DNA from: Clostridiales bacterium UBA5446 | GTDB taxonomy: Bacteria; Bacillota; Clostridia; Oscillospirales; Oscillospiraceae | DNA: 8,311 nucleotides | NCBI GenBank assembly: GCA_002427465.1 | Contig: DIRC01000057.1 | Span: 76,311-84,621, forward strand | Direction: 5' to 3' | In this document: piece after piece, positions 1 through 5,528 of the stretch | How the letters are laid out: each line of letters begins with the position of its first letter | Position numbering within the stretch: position 1 is the first letter of the stretch | The notes under the pieces: model-generated | Database searches by the model: none | Seen by the model: only the letters and a program-made list of their open reading frames with translations | What the model was told of the DNA's origin: nothing | Position numbers and translations under genes: made by a program

Positions 1-128
1 ACCGGAATATGCAGGGCATGATATTTTTGCTTCCGCTTTCCGGTCTCGTCGTAAATATTGAGGATGGCGGTGTACATCCCGTCTCTTTCCTTCAGGCTGC
101 CCGTAATCGGGCGATCATTCTGTGTCAT
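1..128 (-). CDS. int: Tyrosine recombinase (integrase), N-terminal fragment
   Basis: This is the 5' end of a gene that continues beyond the left edge; only 42 codons are visible. The translation begins MTQNDRPITGSLKERDGMY and continues through TAILNIYDETGKRKQK. This is the beta-stranded N-terminal arm-binding domain (AP2-like/Tn916-Int-like) found at the start of tyrosine integrases of Firmicutes mobile elements. The catalytic domain with its R-H-R-Y residues would lie outside the window, so activity cannot be judged. The ATG at 128-126 is preceded on the minus strand by GGGAGG about seven bases upstream, a good ribosome binding site. It lies downstream of an excisionase-like gene on the same strand, the usual xis-int order, with a long hairpin between the two. 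The family call rests on the N-terminal domain pattern and this context. Confidence 0.8.
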   Translation of the reverse strand, partial: MTQNDRPITGSLKERDGMYTAILNIYDETGKRKQKYHALHIP

Positions 129-143
129 TTCTGCCCTCCCATC

Positions 144-194
144 AAAATACGTTCGCTCAAGGTTGTGTGATGTTACCTTGGGCGAACGTATTTT
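144..194 (-). terminator. Long hairpin between xis-like gene and integrase
   Basis: Arms 144-163 and 175-194 pair over 20 bases with one G-T wobble, around an 11-base loop (164-174). The outer ends are A/T runs, so the structure is terminator-like in both directions, with TTTT following on either strand. It sits in the leader between the excisionase-like stop and the integrase start. It could attenuate integrase transcription, insulate it, or act as a recombinase or regulator binding site; sequence alone does not distinguish these. Confidence 0.6.
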
Positions 195-220
195 TCAAGT
201 CATTTCCTCTGAAAAGTTTT

Positions 221-439
221 CTATACCGAATTACCGCACAAATAGTCGATCACCGTCAGCTTGGGCACGCGGTAAATCCGCCCCATGCGGACGCTCTGCA
301 GCCGGCCGCTTTGAAGTAGCTCGTATGTTTTGCGCCGCCCAATCCCCAACATTTCCTGTACCTGCTGCGGTGTCAGCGCGTCGGGGTATTCCCGGAACAT
401 CACGCTGTACTGCCGCGCCATTTTTTCTTCTCTGCCCAT
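221..439 (-). CDS. xis: Excisionase-family helix-turn-helix protein
   Basis: This is a 72-residue small DNA-binding protein. The core LTPQQVQEMLGIGRRKTYEL, followed by LLQSGRLQSVRMGRIYRVPK, matches the MerR-like winged helix-turn-helix of the 'excisionase family DNA-binding domain' proteins: an N-terminal helix pair, then a wing ending in the R-x-G-R-x-Y-R-V-P-K signature and a final hydrophobic helix (VIDYL). Such proteins bind element ends and bias a tyrosine integrase toward excision. I chose the ATG at 439 because GGGGGAGG lies seven bases upstream. An ATG at 463 would place that ribosome binding site inside the gene, and a third ATG at 421 is possible. It sits 92 bases upstream of the integrase on the same strand. 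A perfect TATAAT on the minus strand (479-474) precedes it. Whether it is truly an excisionase or only a regulator of that fold is inference. Confidence 0.82.
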   Translation of the reverse strand: MGREEKMARQYSVMFREYPDALTPQQVQEMLGIGRRKTYELLQSGRLQSVRMGRIYRVPKLTVIDYLCGNSV

Positions 440-456
440 AATTATTCCTCCCCCTC

Positions 457-485
457 TTGACATATGAAATGTAATTATATATTAT
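457..485 (+). promoter_or_regulatory. Strong sigma-A-type promoter for the sigma-like regulator gene
   Basis: TTGACA at 457-462, exactly 17 bases, then TATTAT at 480-485. This is a perfect -35 box and a -10 one base off consensus at ideal spacing. Transcription would begin near 492 and run into the gene at 561. The -35 box lies in the leader of the divergent excisionase-like gene. Confidence 0.75.
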
Positions 486-503
486 GATTACATCAATTAC
501 ATC
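469..503. repeat. Operator-like ATGTAAT/ATTACAT repeats over divergent promoters
   Basis: ATGTAAT (469-475) and ATTACAT (487-493) are perfect 7-base inverted repeats 11 bases apart, centred on position 481 over the -10 box of the rightward promoter. A second ATTACATC follows at 496-503, a direct repeat with a 9-base period to ATTACATC at 487-494. Placement over both -10 boxes and the expected start site is what a repressor site would show. Which protein binds is unknown; the excisionase-like or the sigma-like product are candidates. Confidence 0.5.
474..502 (-). promoter_or_regulatory. Candidate divergent promoter for xis-int
   Basis: The minus strand reads TATAAT at 479-474, a perfect -10 box. 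At 17-base spacing the -35 position (502-497) reads ATGTAA, a poor match. The -10 box directly abuts the -10 box of the opposing promoter (480-485), so the two polymerase sites overlap and should exclude one another. The weak -35 suggests it needs activation or is intrinsically weak. Confidence 0.45.
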
Positions 504-560
504 CATCTAATATATAGACGATGAGAAAGGCAAAAACGGTACTGATAGGAGGAAAAAGTT

Positions 561-1169
561 TTGAAAGGAAAAACAGCAACCGATATTCGGGAAGAAAAAT
601 TGAATGAACGGCTTACAGAACTGGCTGAACAGGGCAACTGGACCGGCGTACTTAAAGCGCTGGACGATTACGACGCCAACAATGAACGACGGCATTCGGA
701 TCATCGCGCCGATATGGATGTGACTATAGTTGACCGCGATCCGGAGGAGGGCGAATGCTACCGTGTTGCCGATCTGCTGAAGCTGAGCTGCTGGGAGGAT
801 TGGGATGACATCATCTTTTCTCAGAAGCCGGAAGACCTGCGCCATTTGGTGGAGGAATACCCAACCAGTGCAGCACTGAAGGAGCTTAACCCGAGGCAGA
901 AAGAAATTTTACTGGAAAACATTGTGCACGGAACGACCACACAGGAGCTTGCTGACAAGGCCGGCTGCACGGTCCGCAACATCACAAAGCAGCGGCAAAA
1001 GGCCCTGGAGCGTGTACGGTGGCTGGTGACCGGCAACAGCGGCGAATGCTATACGGATACCGCCGCAATCATCCTCAGCTGGATAGTGATTCCAACTTTC
1101 ATGCTGGGCTGGGAAATTTCAAAGAGGATTTATCCCAGAATCAAAATGGCTTTCGTTTCGGCAGCATAA
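561..1169 (+). CDS. Sigma-70 region-4-like HTH regulator with C-terminal membrane helix
   Basis: This 202-residue protein begins at a TTG preceded by AGGAGG eight bases upstream. Residues 109-153 (from LNPRQKEILLENIVHG to RQKALERV) have the form of a sigma-70 region 4/LuxR-type helix-turn-helix: a helix with the P-R-Q-K-E-I-L pattern, the T-T-Q-E-L-A turn, and a recognition helix around TVRNITKQRQ. There is no recognisable region 2, so it is more likely a regulator than a complete sigma factor. Residues 1-100 are acidic and not recognised. Residues 167-184 (TAAIILSWIVIPTFMLGW) form a hydrophobic stretch long enough for one membrane helix, followed by basic residues, which is unusual for this fold. 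It is transcribed divergently from xis-int from a strong promoter, so control of element excision is a reasonable but unproven role. Confidence 0.75.
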   Translation: MKGKTATDIREEKLNERLTELAEQGNWTGVLKALDDYDANNERRHSDHRADMDVTIVDRDPEEGECYRVADLLKLSCWEDWDDIIFSQKPEDLRHLVEEYPTSAALKELNPRQKEILLENIVHGTTTQELADKAGCTVRNITKQRQKALERVRWLVTGNSGECYTDTAAIILSWIVIPTFMLGWEISKRIYPRIKMAFVSAA

Positions 1170-1180
1170 ATGCAAAAAAA

Positions 1181-1203
1181 GACCGCTGCGTCTTGCAGCG
1201 GTC
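1181..1203 (-). terminator. Intrinsic terminator facing left
   Basis: The arms 1181-1189 and 1195-1203 pair perfectly (GACCGCTGC/GCAGCGGTC) around a 5-base loop. A run of seven A's lies to the left, which reads as TTTTTTT after the hairpin on the minus strand. On the plus strand no T run follows, so the hairpin should stop leftward transcription better than rightward transcription. There is no minus-strand gene immediately to its right. Confidence 0.65.
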
Positions 1204-1221
1204 ACTGAAATATGGTAAATT

Positions 1222-1238
1222 GATTACAAGAATTACAT
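1222..1238 (+). repeat. Second copy of the GATTACANNAATTACAT motif
   Basis: GATTACA-AG-AATTACAT here matches GATTACA-TC-AATTACAT at 486-502 in 15 of 17 bases, with the same 9-base period. It directly precedes the GGAGG ribosome binding site (1239-1243) of the gene at 1251. A weak extended -10 (TGG-TAAATT, 1213-1221) lies immediately upstream, in the same relation to the motif as the -10 box at 480-485. It may be a second operator of the same regulator. Confidence 0.4.
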
Positions 1239-1250
1239 GGAGGAATCGTC

Positions 1251-1922
1251 ATGGACTTGAAAGCCATGTTTCCAAATTTGAACACCATGTGGGTACGCTG
1301 GTCTGCTTATGAGATCGTGGACTATCACGGCGTCAGCTATCTGATGCCTTCTCCCGGCTCGGAAGCCTTCCAATATAACTGCGCCGAGCAGCCGGAAATA
1401 CTGGTTGCCGACGCTTTGGAGCTGGGGCGGCAGATCACGGAGAACGCCGACAACACTGGCCGTGCGTGTGCCTCCTTTGCGGCCCGCCACGGGCTTTTTG
1501 GGCTGGGCGGCGGCAAAGACGTAGGCCCATTCTCAAGCGGCGACGTGGCCCCGTGTTACCGCCCAGTGAACGACCGGGAATACGGCGAGGAGCTGAGGCG
1601 GTTTCAGGATGAGCCGCGGCTTCTGTACCGACATTTTCTCTCCGCGCGCGGCGAGGCGGCTATGGCAGAAATGCCCGCCATCGCCAGCGAGCTTCGCTTC
1701 AAGTTGACCTCCGGCCAGATGCCCCAACTCGTGTGTGAGCTGGAAAATTTGCTGAGCGCCCTGCGCCTATTCTACGCGCTCCTGATCACCGACTCCGCTA
1801 TGCCGCTCAAGGTCTGCAAAAACTGTGGAAAGGTATACTATAACCTTCACGCCAAGAGCGAATTCTGCGGAACGAAGTGCCGGAACTATTACAATGTGAA
1901 GGCGTTCAGAAGCAAAAAATAA
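1251..1922 (+). CDS. Protein with C-terminal four-cysteine zinc-finger motif (CGNR/DUF6076-like)
   Basis: This 223-residue protein has an ATG seven bases after GGAGG. Its clearest feature is the C-terminus: Cys189 and Cys192 (CKNCGKVYY), then Cys206 and Cys210 (FCGTKCRNYYNVKAF), ending in a basic tail (RSKK). The arrangement of CxxC, about 13 residues, CxxxC, and an R-N-x-Y stretch, preceded by a hydrophobic helix (LRLFYALLI), resembles the CGNR/treble-clef fingers of putative DNA-binding proteins and DUF6076-type accessory proteins. Residues 1-160 are not recognised. The Gly-rich segment GLFGLGGGKDVGP (81-93) may be a loop. It follows the sigma-like gene by 81 bases, with a hairpin between them that is weak in this direction, so the two may share a transcript. 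Nucleic-acid binding is inferred from the finger only. Confidence 0.7.
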   Translation: MDLKAMFPNLNTMWVRWSAYEIVDYHGVSYLMPSPGSEAFQYNCAEQPEILVADALELGRQITENADNTGRACASFAARHGLFGLGGGKDVGPFSSGDVAPCYRPVNDREYGEELRRFQDEPRLLYRHFLSARGEAAMAEMPAIASELRFKLTSGQMPQLVCELENLLSALRLFYALLITDSAMPLKVCKNCGKVYYNLHAKSEFCGTKCRNYYNVKAFRSKK

Positions 1923-1958
1923 GGGACGCCGGTATTCACAACATTCATTCTAAATCAA

Positions 1959-2017
1959 CATAGTTAAAACCGAGAGATGCCCTTTAACCTCCCGGCTTTA
2001 ACTATGCTACTTTTTTT
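1959..2017 (+). terminator. Terminator downstream of the zinc-finger gene
   Basis: The ten-base arms 1959-1968 (CATAGTTAAA) and 1997-2006 (TTTAACTATG) pair perfectly. CCG/CGG pairing continues inside after one mismatch, around a long loop. Seven T's follow at 2011-2017 after a 4-base gap. It lies 36 bases after the stop codon. Confidence 0.65.
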
Positions 2018-2052
2018 GACTATAGTCGTTACTCTGAATAAGCCAAAAAGCG

Positions 2053-2087
2053 ACACTGAACCCTTGCAAGCAGTATTCAGTGTTTTT
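2053..2087. terminator. Bidirectional terminator between convergent genes
   Basis: ACACTGAA (2053-2060) pairs with TTCAGTGT (2076-2083). The plus strand continues with a T run to 2087. On the minus strand the hairpin is followed by CGCTTTTT. It sits between the rightward zinc-finger gene and the leftward methyltransferase, so it can serve both. Confidence 0.7.
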
Positions 2088-2153
2088 ATTATGCTTCATT
2101 TTTGCACTATGGTCTCTATATGCTATTAGATGGTGTGGGGCCACTGGCGGTCA

Positions 2154-3767
2154 TTATTCTCTTTCTTTTTTTCGGTTAATTCTGCGATTACTTAACCGGT
2201 TCCAAATCTCCCTCAATTGTAGAACTTCATCATAAGTCAATCCAAGTCCCTGTTCTAATAATATTCTATCAGTGTACTCTAATAACGCATCAATTTGTCC
2301 ATTTCGTACATAACGGTCAACTAAAACAAAATCCAACATATCAGCGTTTTGCATTGGAATTTTGATTTTCCTTACTTCCCCAGGCTCAAAGGTTAGTACG
2401 CCGCCACCATAACTCCGCCCTACAATTTCACATAGCGCGAATGTGAACGAATTCAAAAATGCTGCGGCTACTGTACGCCCATTAATACCTTTTACGAATT
2501 TTACTTTGTGGAGAGTATCAGTATTCTGTGCATCAGTATCGTTAAACACGATCCTGGGATATCTGTTGACCTGTCTAAGCATAAAGGCGTCAGCTTTCCA
2601 AGTGCGAGGAACTACATACCAGCGTCTACGATTTTTGCATTTATACCCTGCATTATATTTTTGCGATACCCCAAAATCAATATAGCTCTTCTCACAGTTG
2701 CTGAGTTGTTCATAATCCTGGTCATCTGGCGTAAACAAAAAAACTTTTCGTCCTGCATTTGTTAACCGCTCAAAATCTTCATTGGTAAAATCAATTCCTC
2801 GCAATTGATCAGCGCGCCCAACTATTGGCTCAGTACTCTTATATAAATGATACTCTGCTCTCGCTTTTTCATTTAAGAGAAAAAAGTCATTTTCACCGCT
2901 TACTACGCCTACATTAACATCCAGAAGCTCGGTTATATGTGTTAGTCTCTCATCGCGTCGCAAAGACCGCAATAATGCTATCTCTTGGCTTGACAACAAG
3001 TATTGTGTCCATTTTTCTGCGCTATGGTCAAGCTCTTTAATTTCATAACGGATATTGTTTACATTTAAACTCTTTAAAGAATCCGCGTCATTGACCTCAA
3101 TCGTGCGAATTCCCTTTTGCTTGGAGTTTTTTTCTCCCAGCAATAATACGACCTCCTGCTGCGCGTTTGGAAATAGGAGCTTTTTAAACATTATAATCGT
3201 CAGTCGGTCGAATTTCTTGGATAAATAGTCACGCACCTCTGCAGCGTAATCAACCTGCATAATTTCTGCTGGAATTACCATTCCAAGTCTTCCGTCTGAG
3301 TTTAAGGCGCAAGCAGAAAGGACTAAAAATGGGATCCAAATATTAGTGAGTCTTCCAGGATGTAATCCCTCTTTCTCCATATAAGAAAATGCGATTTCAC
3401 GATATTTTTCATCAAAGTTTTGAGAGCGAATAAACGGCGGATTACCTACAATAACATCAAATGTCGCTTTCTGATAAATGCTTTTCTCGTAGTAGGTAAA
3501 AAAATCACTGGCAATAATCCTTGCCCCTTGTCCTTCCGCCTTTTTTGCCTCTGCCTCATCTAATTCGATCCCAACCATCTGTGGAATACGCTTTTTTCTT
3601 TTCCGGCACTGATTTGTAATGCTACGGATAAAACTCCCGTCCCCACAACTTGGTTCGAGAATTTGATCGTCTGGATTTTTCACTGCCCATCGTACAATAA
3701 AATCTGCAACCGGTGCAGGAGTGTAGTATCCACCTCTTAACTTGTCATACCCCTGTACCTTTTTCAT
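2154..3767 (-). CDS. N6-adenine DNA methyltransferase (gamma class, BsuBI/PstI-like)
   Basis: This 537-residue enzyme is the modification half of a type II-like restriction-modification pair, transferring a methyl group from S-adenosylmethionine to adenine N6. Motifs in order: motif X YYTPAPVADFIV (14-25), motif I ILEPSCGDGSF (36-46), an acidic motif II GIELDE (66-71), ASDFF (86-90), and the catalytic NPPF (109-112). The order X-I-IV defines the gamma class. The C-terminal half should carry target recognition; RWYVVPRTWKADAFMLRQ, DAQNTDTLHKV and GRSYGGGVLTFEPGE are typical of the M.BsuBI/M.PstI branch, whose members are only slightly shorter (about 500 residues). The key residues seen are intact. 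The ATG at 3767 has AGGTG five bases upstream. It lies 80 bases after the candidate restriction gene on the same strand and has its own promoter in that gap. The target sequence is not known; CTGCAG would be a guess from family resemblance. Confidence 0.92.
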   Translation of the reverse strand: MKKVQGYDKLRGGYYTPAPVADFIVRWAVKNPDDQILEPSCGDGSFIRSITNQCRKRKKRIPQMVGIELDEAEAKKAEGQGARIIASDFFTYYEKSIYQKATFDVIVGNPPFIRSQNFDEKYREIAFSYMEKEGLHPGRLTNIWIPFLVLSACALNSDGRLGMVIPAEIMQVDYAAEVRDYLSKKFDRLTIIMFKKLLFPNAQQEVVLLLGEKNSKQKGIRTIEVNDADSLKSLNVNNIRYEIKELDHSAEKWTQYLLSSQEIALLRSLRRDERLTHITELLDVNVGVVSGENDFFLLNEKARAEYHLYKSTEPIVGRADQLRGIDFTNEDFERLTNAGRKVFLFTPDDQDYEQLSNCEKSYIDFGVSQKYNAGYKCKNRRRWYVVPRTWKADAFMLRQVNRYPRIVFNDTDAQNTDTLHKVKFVKGINGRTVAAAFLNSFTFALCEIVGRSYGGGVLTFEPGEVRKIKIPMQNADMLDFVLVDRYVRNGQIDALLEYTDRILLEQGLGLTYDEVLQLREIWNRLSNRRINRKKERE

Positions 3768-3810
3768 AATGCACCTACTTTTTCAAAATAACTATTATAT
3801 GATCGTGCGT

Positions 3811-3839
3811 ATATAAGCATAAAAATAAAATACTGTCAA
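3811..3839 (-). promoter_or_regulatory. Dedicated promoter for the methyltransferase
   Basis: On the minus strand TTGACA (3839-3834) is followed by exactly 17 bases and TTATAT (3816-3811), with an extended TG one base before the -10 box. A separate TATAAT (3799-3794) lies further downstream. Independent methyltransferase transcription would let protective methylation build up before cleavage when the element enters a new host. Confidence 0.68.
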
Positions 3840-3847
3840 GTTTTGCT

Positions 3848-4612
3848 TTATCGCTCATGTGGTGGTAGACCTTTATAGCGGGACAAATAAACATCCTCGA
3901 TTCTCTTTGTAAACTTCTCCAGACGCAGACTTGATTCCTTCTGCGGACATTCTTGTGATATTTCCCCTGTATCAGGATCCCATACCACTAAAGCAATCGA
4001 TTCAGCTCTGTGGTTTTCTTCGAGGACTTCAGTTCGCTCATTCATTCGTTCCAGCGTCCGAATCATATCCGCTGCCTGATTAGGATGCAACGCTGGCTTT
4101 GGAATAACAATAAAAAACAATACGAGGGCATATGGAAATCGGGTATGAACAGTAGTCGCTTCTGCCGTTAGATCATTAACCATATTATTCCAGTTTTTCT
4201 TAACACTCCCTGCATCATTGAGTGTCTTGCTGTCATAAGCAATACGAATTCCATCCGGTCTATATGCAATGTCAAAGTTCTGCGCGCGCACACCACCTAC
4301 CACTTTGGTATCGCCAACTTCAACGCAATCAGTGTGGCCCTGTGGCGGCAAAAGCGAGTCTGAACTTGGGGGAACAATTTCGATCTCCCCAAGCATTGTA
4401 GCAAGCGCTTTGGCGACAACCGGGTCAATTGCCTCTTTCCCAAAGTCCATCCCCTGTTTTTTATTGAAGCAATCTCCCATCTTTAGGGGACAGCCGGGCT
4501 TTCTTTTCTCTTCCTTCGTAGGATTACGCTTCGGCGTACGCCAAGTTGCACCCCATTCTCTAAGGCTTGCTGTTTCAAAAGAAACCTGTGGAATATGTTG
4601 TAAGCCAGCCAT
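3848..4612 (-). CDS. Candidate type II restriction endonuclease (PD-(D/E)xK-like)
   Basis: This 254-residue protein lies immediately upstream of the adenine methyltransferase on the same strand. I did not recognise a named endonuclease family. The suggestive core is FDIAYRPDGIRIAYDSKTLN: Asp114 at the end of one predicted beta strand and Asp127-Ser-Lys129 at the end of the next. This fits the D...(D/E)xK metal-binding pattern of PD-(D/E)xK nucleases, and is followed by a helix (VKKNWNNMVNDL) and a hydrophobic strand (YALVLFFIVIP, 161-171). The N-terminal 50 residues are basic and contain Cys41 and Cys48. The ATG at 4612 has GGGGGAAG a few bases upstream. No strong promoter is visible in front of it, in contrast to the methyltransferase. 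Gene pairing plus the motif make a restriction enzyme the best reading, but nuclease activity is inferred. Confidence 0.7.
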   Translation of the reverse strand: MAGLQHIPQVSFETASLREWGATWRTPKRNPTKEEKRKPGCPLKMGDCFNKKQGMDFGKEAIDPVVAKALATMLGEIEIVPPSSDSLLPPQGHTDCVEVGDTKVVGGVRAQNFDIAYRPDGIRIAYDSKTLNDAGSVKKNWNNMVNDLTAEATTVHTRFPYALVLFFIVIPKPALHPNQAADMIRTLERMNERTEVLEENHRAESIALVVWDPDTGEISQECPQKESSLRLEKFTKRIEDVYLSRYKGLPPHER

Positions 4613-5042
4613 AAATCTTCCCCCTTAACTCTGTGTGTTTTATATCTTATCACATTTTCTTTGCCCTTTCTACGACGATTTTTGTGTAACCACTTTCTAT
4701 TTTATTTTACATACTACAAAATGGTTTATTTTACCTCGGCAAGTGAAAGTAACAAGAAGCAGTACAATGAAAGGCGGGGTCTGTTGTGAAGGCAGTAATT
4801 CCTAAAATTTGCGGTGAAACGCAAAAAGATGTTGCATTCTGCTATAACTGCAAGGGTTTCCTTGCCTCTGCGCTATGATTGGTCGACCATTGATATTGTA
4901 AAGGCATAAATTATGAAGATAAGTTTATCGAAAAAGCTGCTATAAGTTAACTTGCAACTGGCAACATCAATGAAGACGAATGTTTCAGTAGCTTTTCAAT
5001 TCTTTCTGTGCTATTGTGTCTTGCTACAAGGAGGCGAGGCAC
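4613..5042. other. Long intergenic stretch, possibly decayed coding sequence
   Basis: No convincing gene is seen in these 430 bases. The left part (4613-4720) is the leader of the restriction gene. Short open stretches with coding-like flavour occur on the plus strand: MVYFTSASESNKKQYNERRG (4721-4789, 22 codons), a GTG-started 30-residue peptide containing FCYNC (4786-4878), and around 4910-4990 the reading NYEDKFIEKAAIS, stop, LATGNINEDECF. They lie in different frames with internal stops and match no family I know. The right end (5031-5035) supplies GGAGG for the next gene. A remnant of a lost gene is one explanation; untranslated DNA is another. Confidence 0.35.
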
Positions 5043-5528
5043 ATGGACGATATTCTGACGTCACTGTACGACAGCTTTTATACTCGTCCGGAAATGGTGG
5101 CGCTGAAACAATCGATGGAAGCTAACCGGGCGCTGTTGCGGGACAGGCTCCCGGCGGAGCAGCGAAAGCTCGTGCTGCGGATCGTGGACGATCTCACGAT
5201 GATGACGAGTGAAGAATCGCAGGACAGTTTTCTCTGCGGTTTCAAGCTGGCGTGGCGGATGGCAAACGAACTGAATTATTATGACGACAGGCGCTCAACG
5301 CCGGCAATGCAGGCCGGGTTGGGACCTGTTCCATATCACGGGCGGCGGAGGAAGAATGAAAAAATCAATGATAGCCCTCGCCATGATCGCCGCGTGTGGG
5401 GCGCTGTGCGCCCCTGTGTGGCCTTGGAGCGTTATGGACAGAAAAGTACCCACCGCAATCGCAATCGCAGCGTTTCCACAGCCAAACGCCGATTTCTCGG
5501 AGGCTCTGCCACGCGAAGAAACCCATAA
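5043..5528 (+). CDS. DUF6809-like small protein with an over-long C-terminus
   Basis: The ATG at 5043 has AGGAGG about eight bases upstream. Residues 1-80 (MDDILTSLYDSFYTRPEM through EQRKLVLRIVDDL and SFLCGFKLAWRMANEL) have the shape of DUF6809-type accessory proteins of Clostridia elements: a short LY-start, a helical middle with E-Q-x-x-L, and the closing G-F-K-L-A-x-R-M-x-x-E helix. Their function is unknown to me. Related proteins end soon after this helix. Here the frame stays open to residue 161, through an arginine-rich tail (RRRKNEKINDSPRHDRR) that overlaps the first 173 bases of the next gene in another frame. The tail looks like out-of-frame reading of that gene, suggesting that an original stop codon was lost by mutation or frameshift. 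The start and N-terminal domain are more secure than the end. Confidence 0.6.
   Translation: MDDILTSLYDSFYTRPEMVALKQSMEANRALLRDRLPAEQRKLVLRIVDDLTMMTSEESQDSFLCGFKLAWRMANELNYYDDRRSTPAMQAGLGPVPYHGRRRKNEKINDSPRHDRRVWGAVRPCVALERYGQKSTHRNRNRSVSTAKRRFLGGSATRRNP

Noticed and set aside
58..441. A 127-codon open frame on the plus strand
   Set aside because: It lies antisense to the integrase start and the excisionase-like gene, has no good ribosome binding site, and its translation resembles no protein.
507..845. A 112-codon minus-strand frame
   Set aside because: It is antisense to the sigma-like gene, which has a strong promoter, a ribosome binding site and a recognisable domain.
561..1169. Complete sigma factor
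   Set aside because: Only a region-4-like domain is visible, with no region 2 for -10 recognition, so the protein is called a sigma-like regulator.
1959..2006. Element attachment site or target-site repeat
   Set aside because: The inverted repeat is better explained as a terminator, and no matching direct repeat was found on the other side of the restriction-modification genes.
3238..3243. CTGCAG sites (here, and at 296-301 and elsewhere) as the target of the methyltransferase
   Set aside because: Family resemblance to M.PstI/M.BsuBI does not fix the target, and the partner nuclease seems unrelated to those enzymes. The sites are common enough to be chance.
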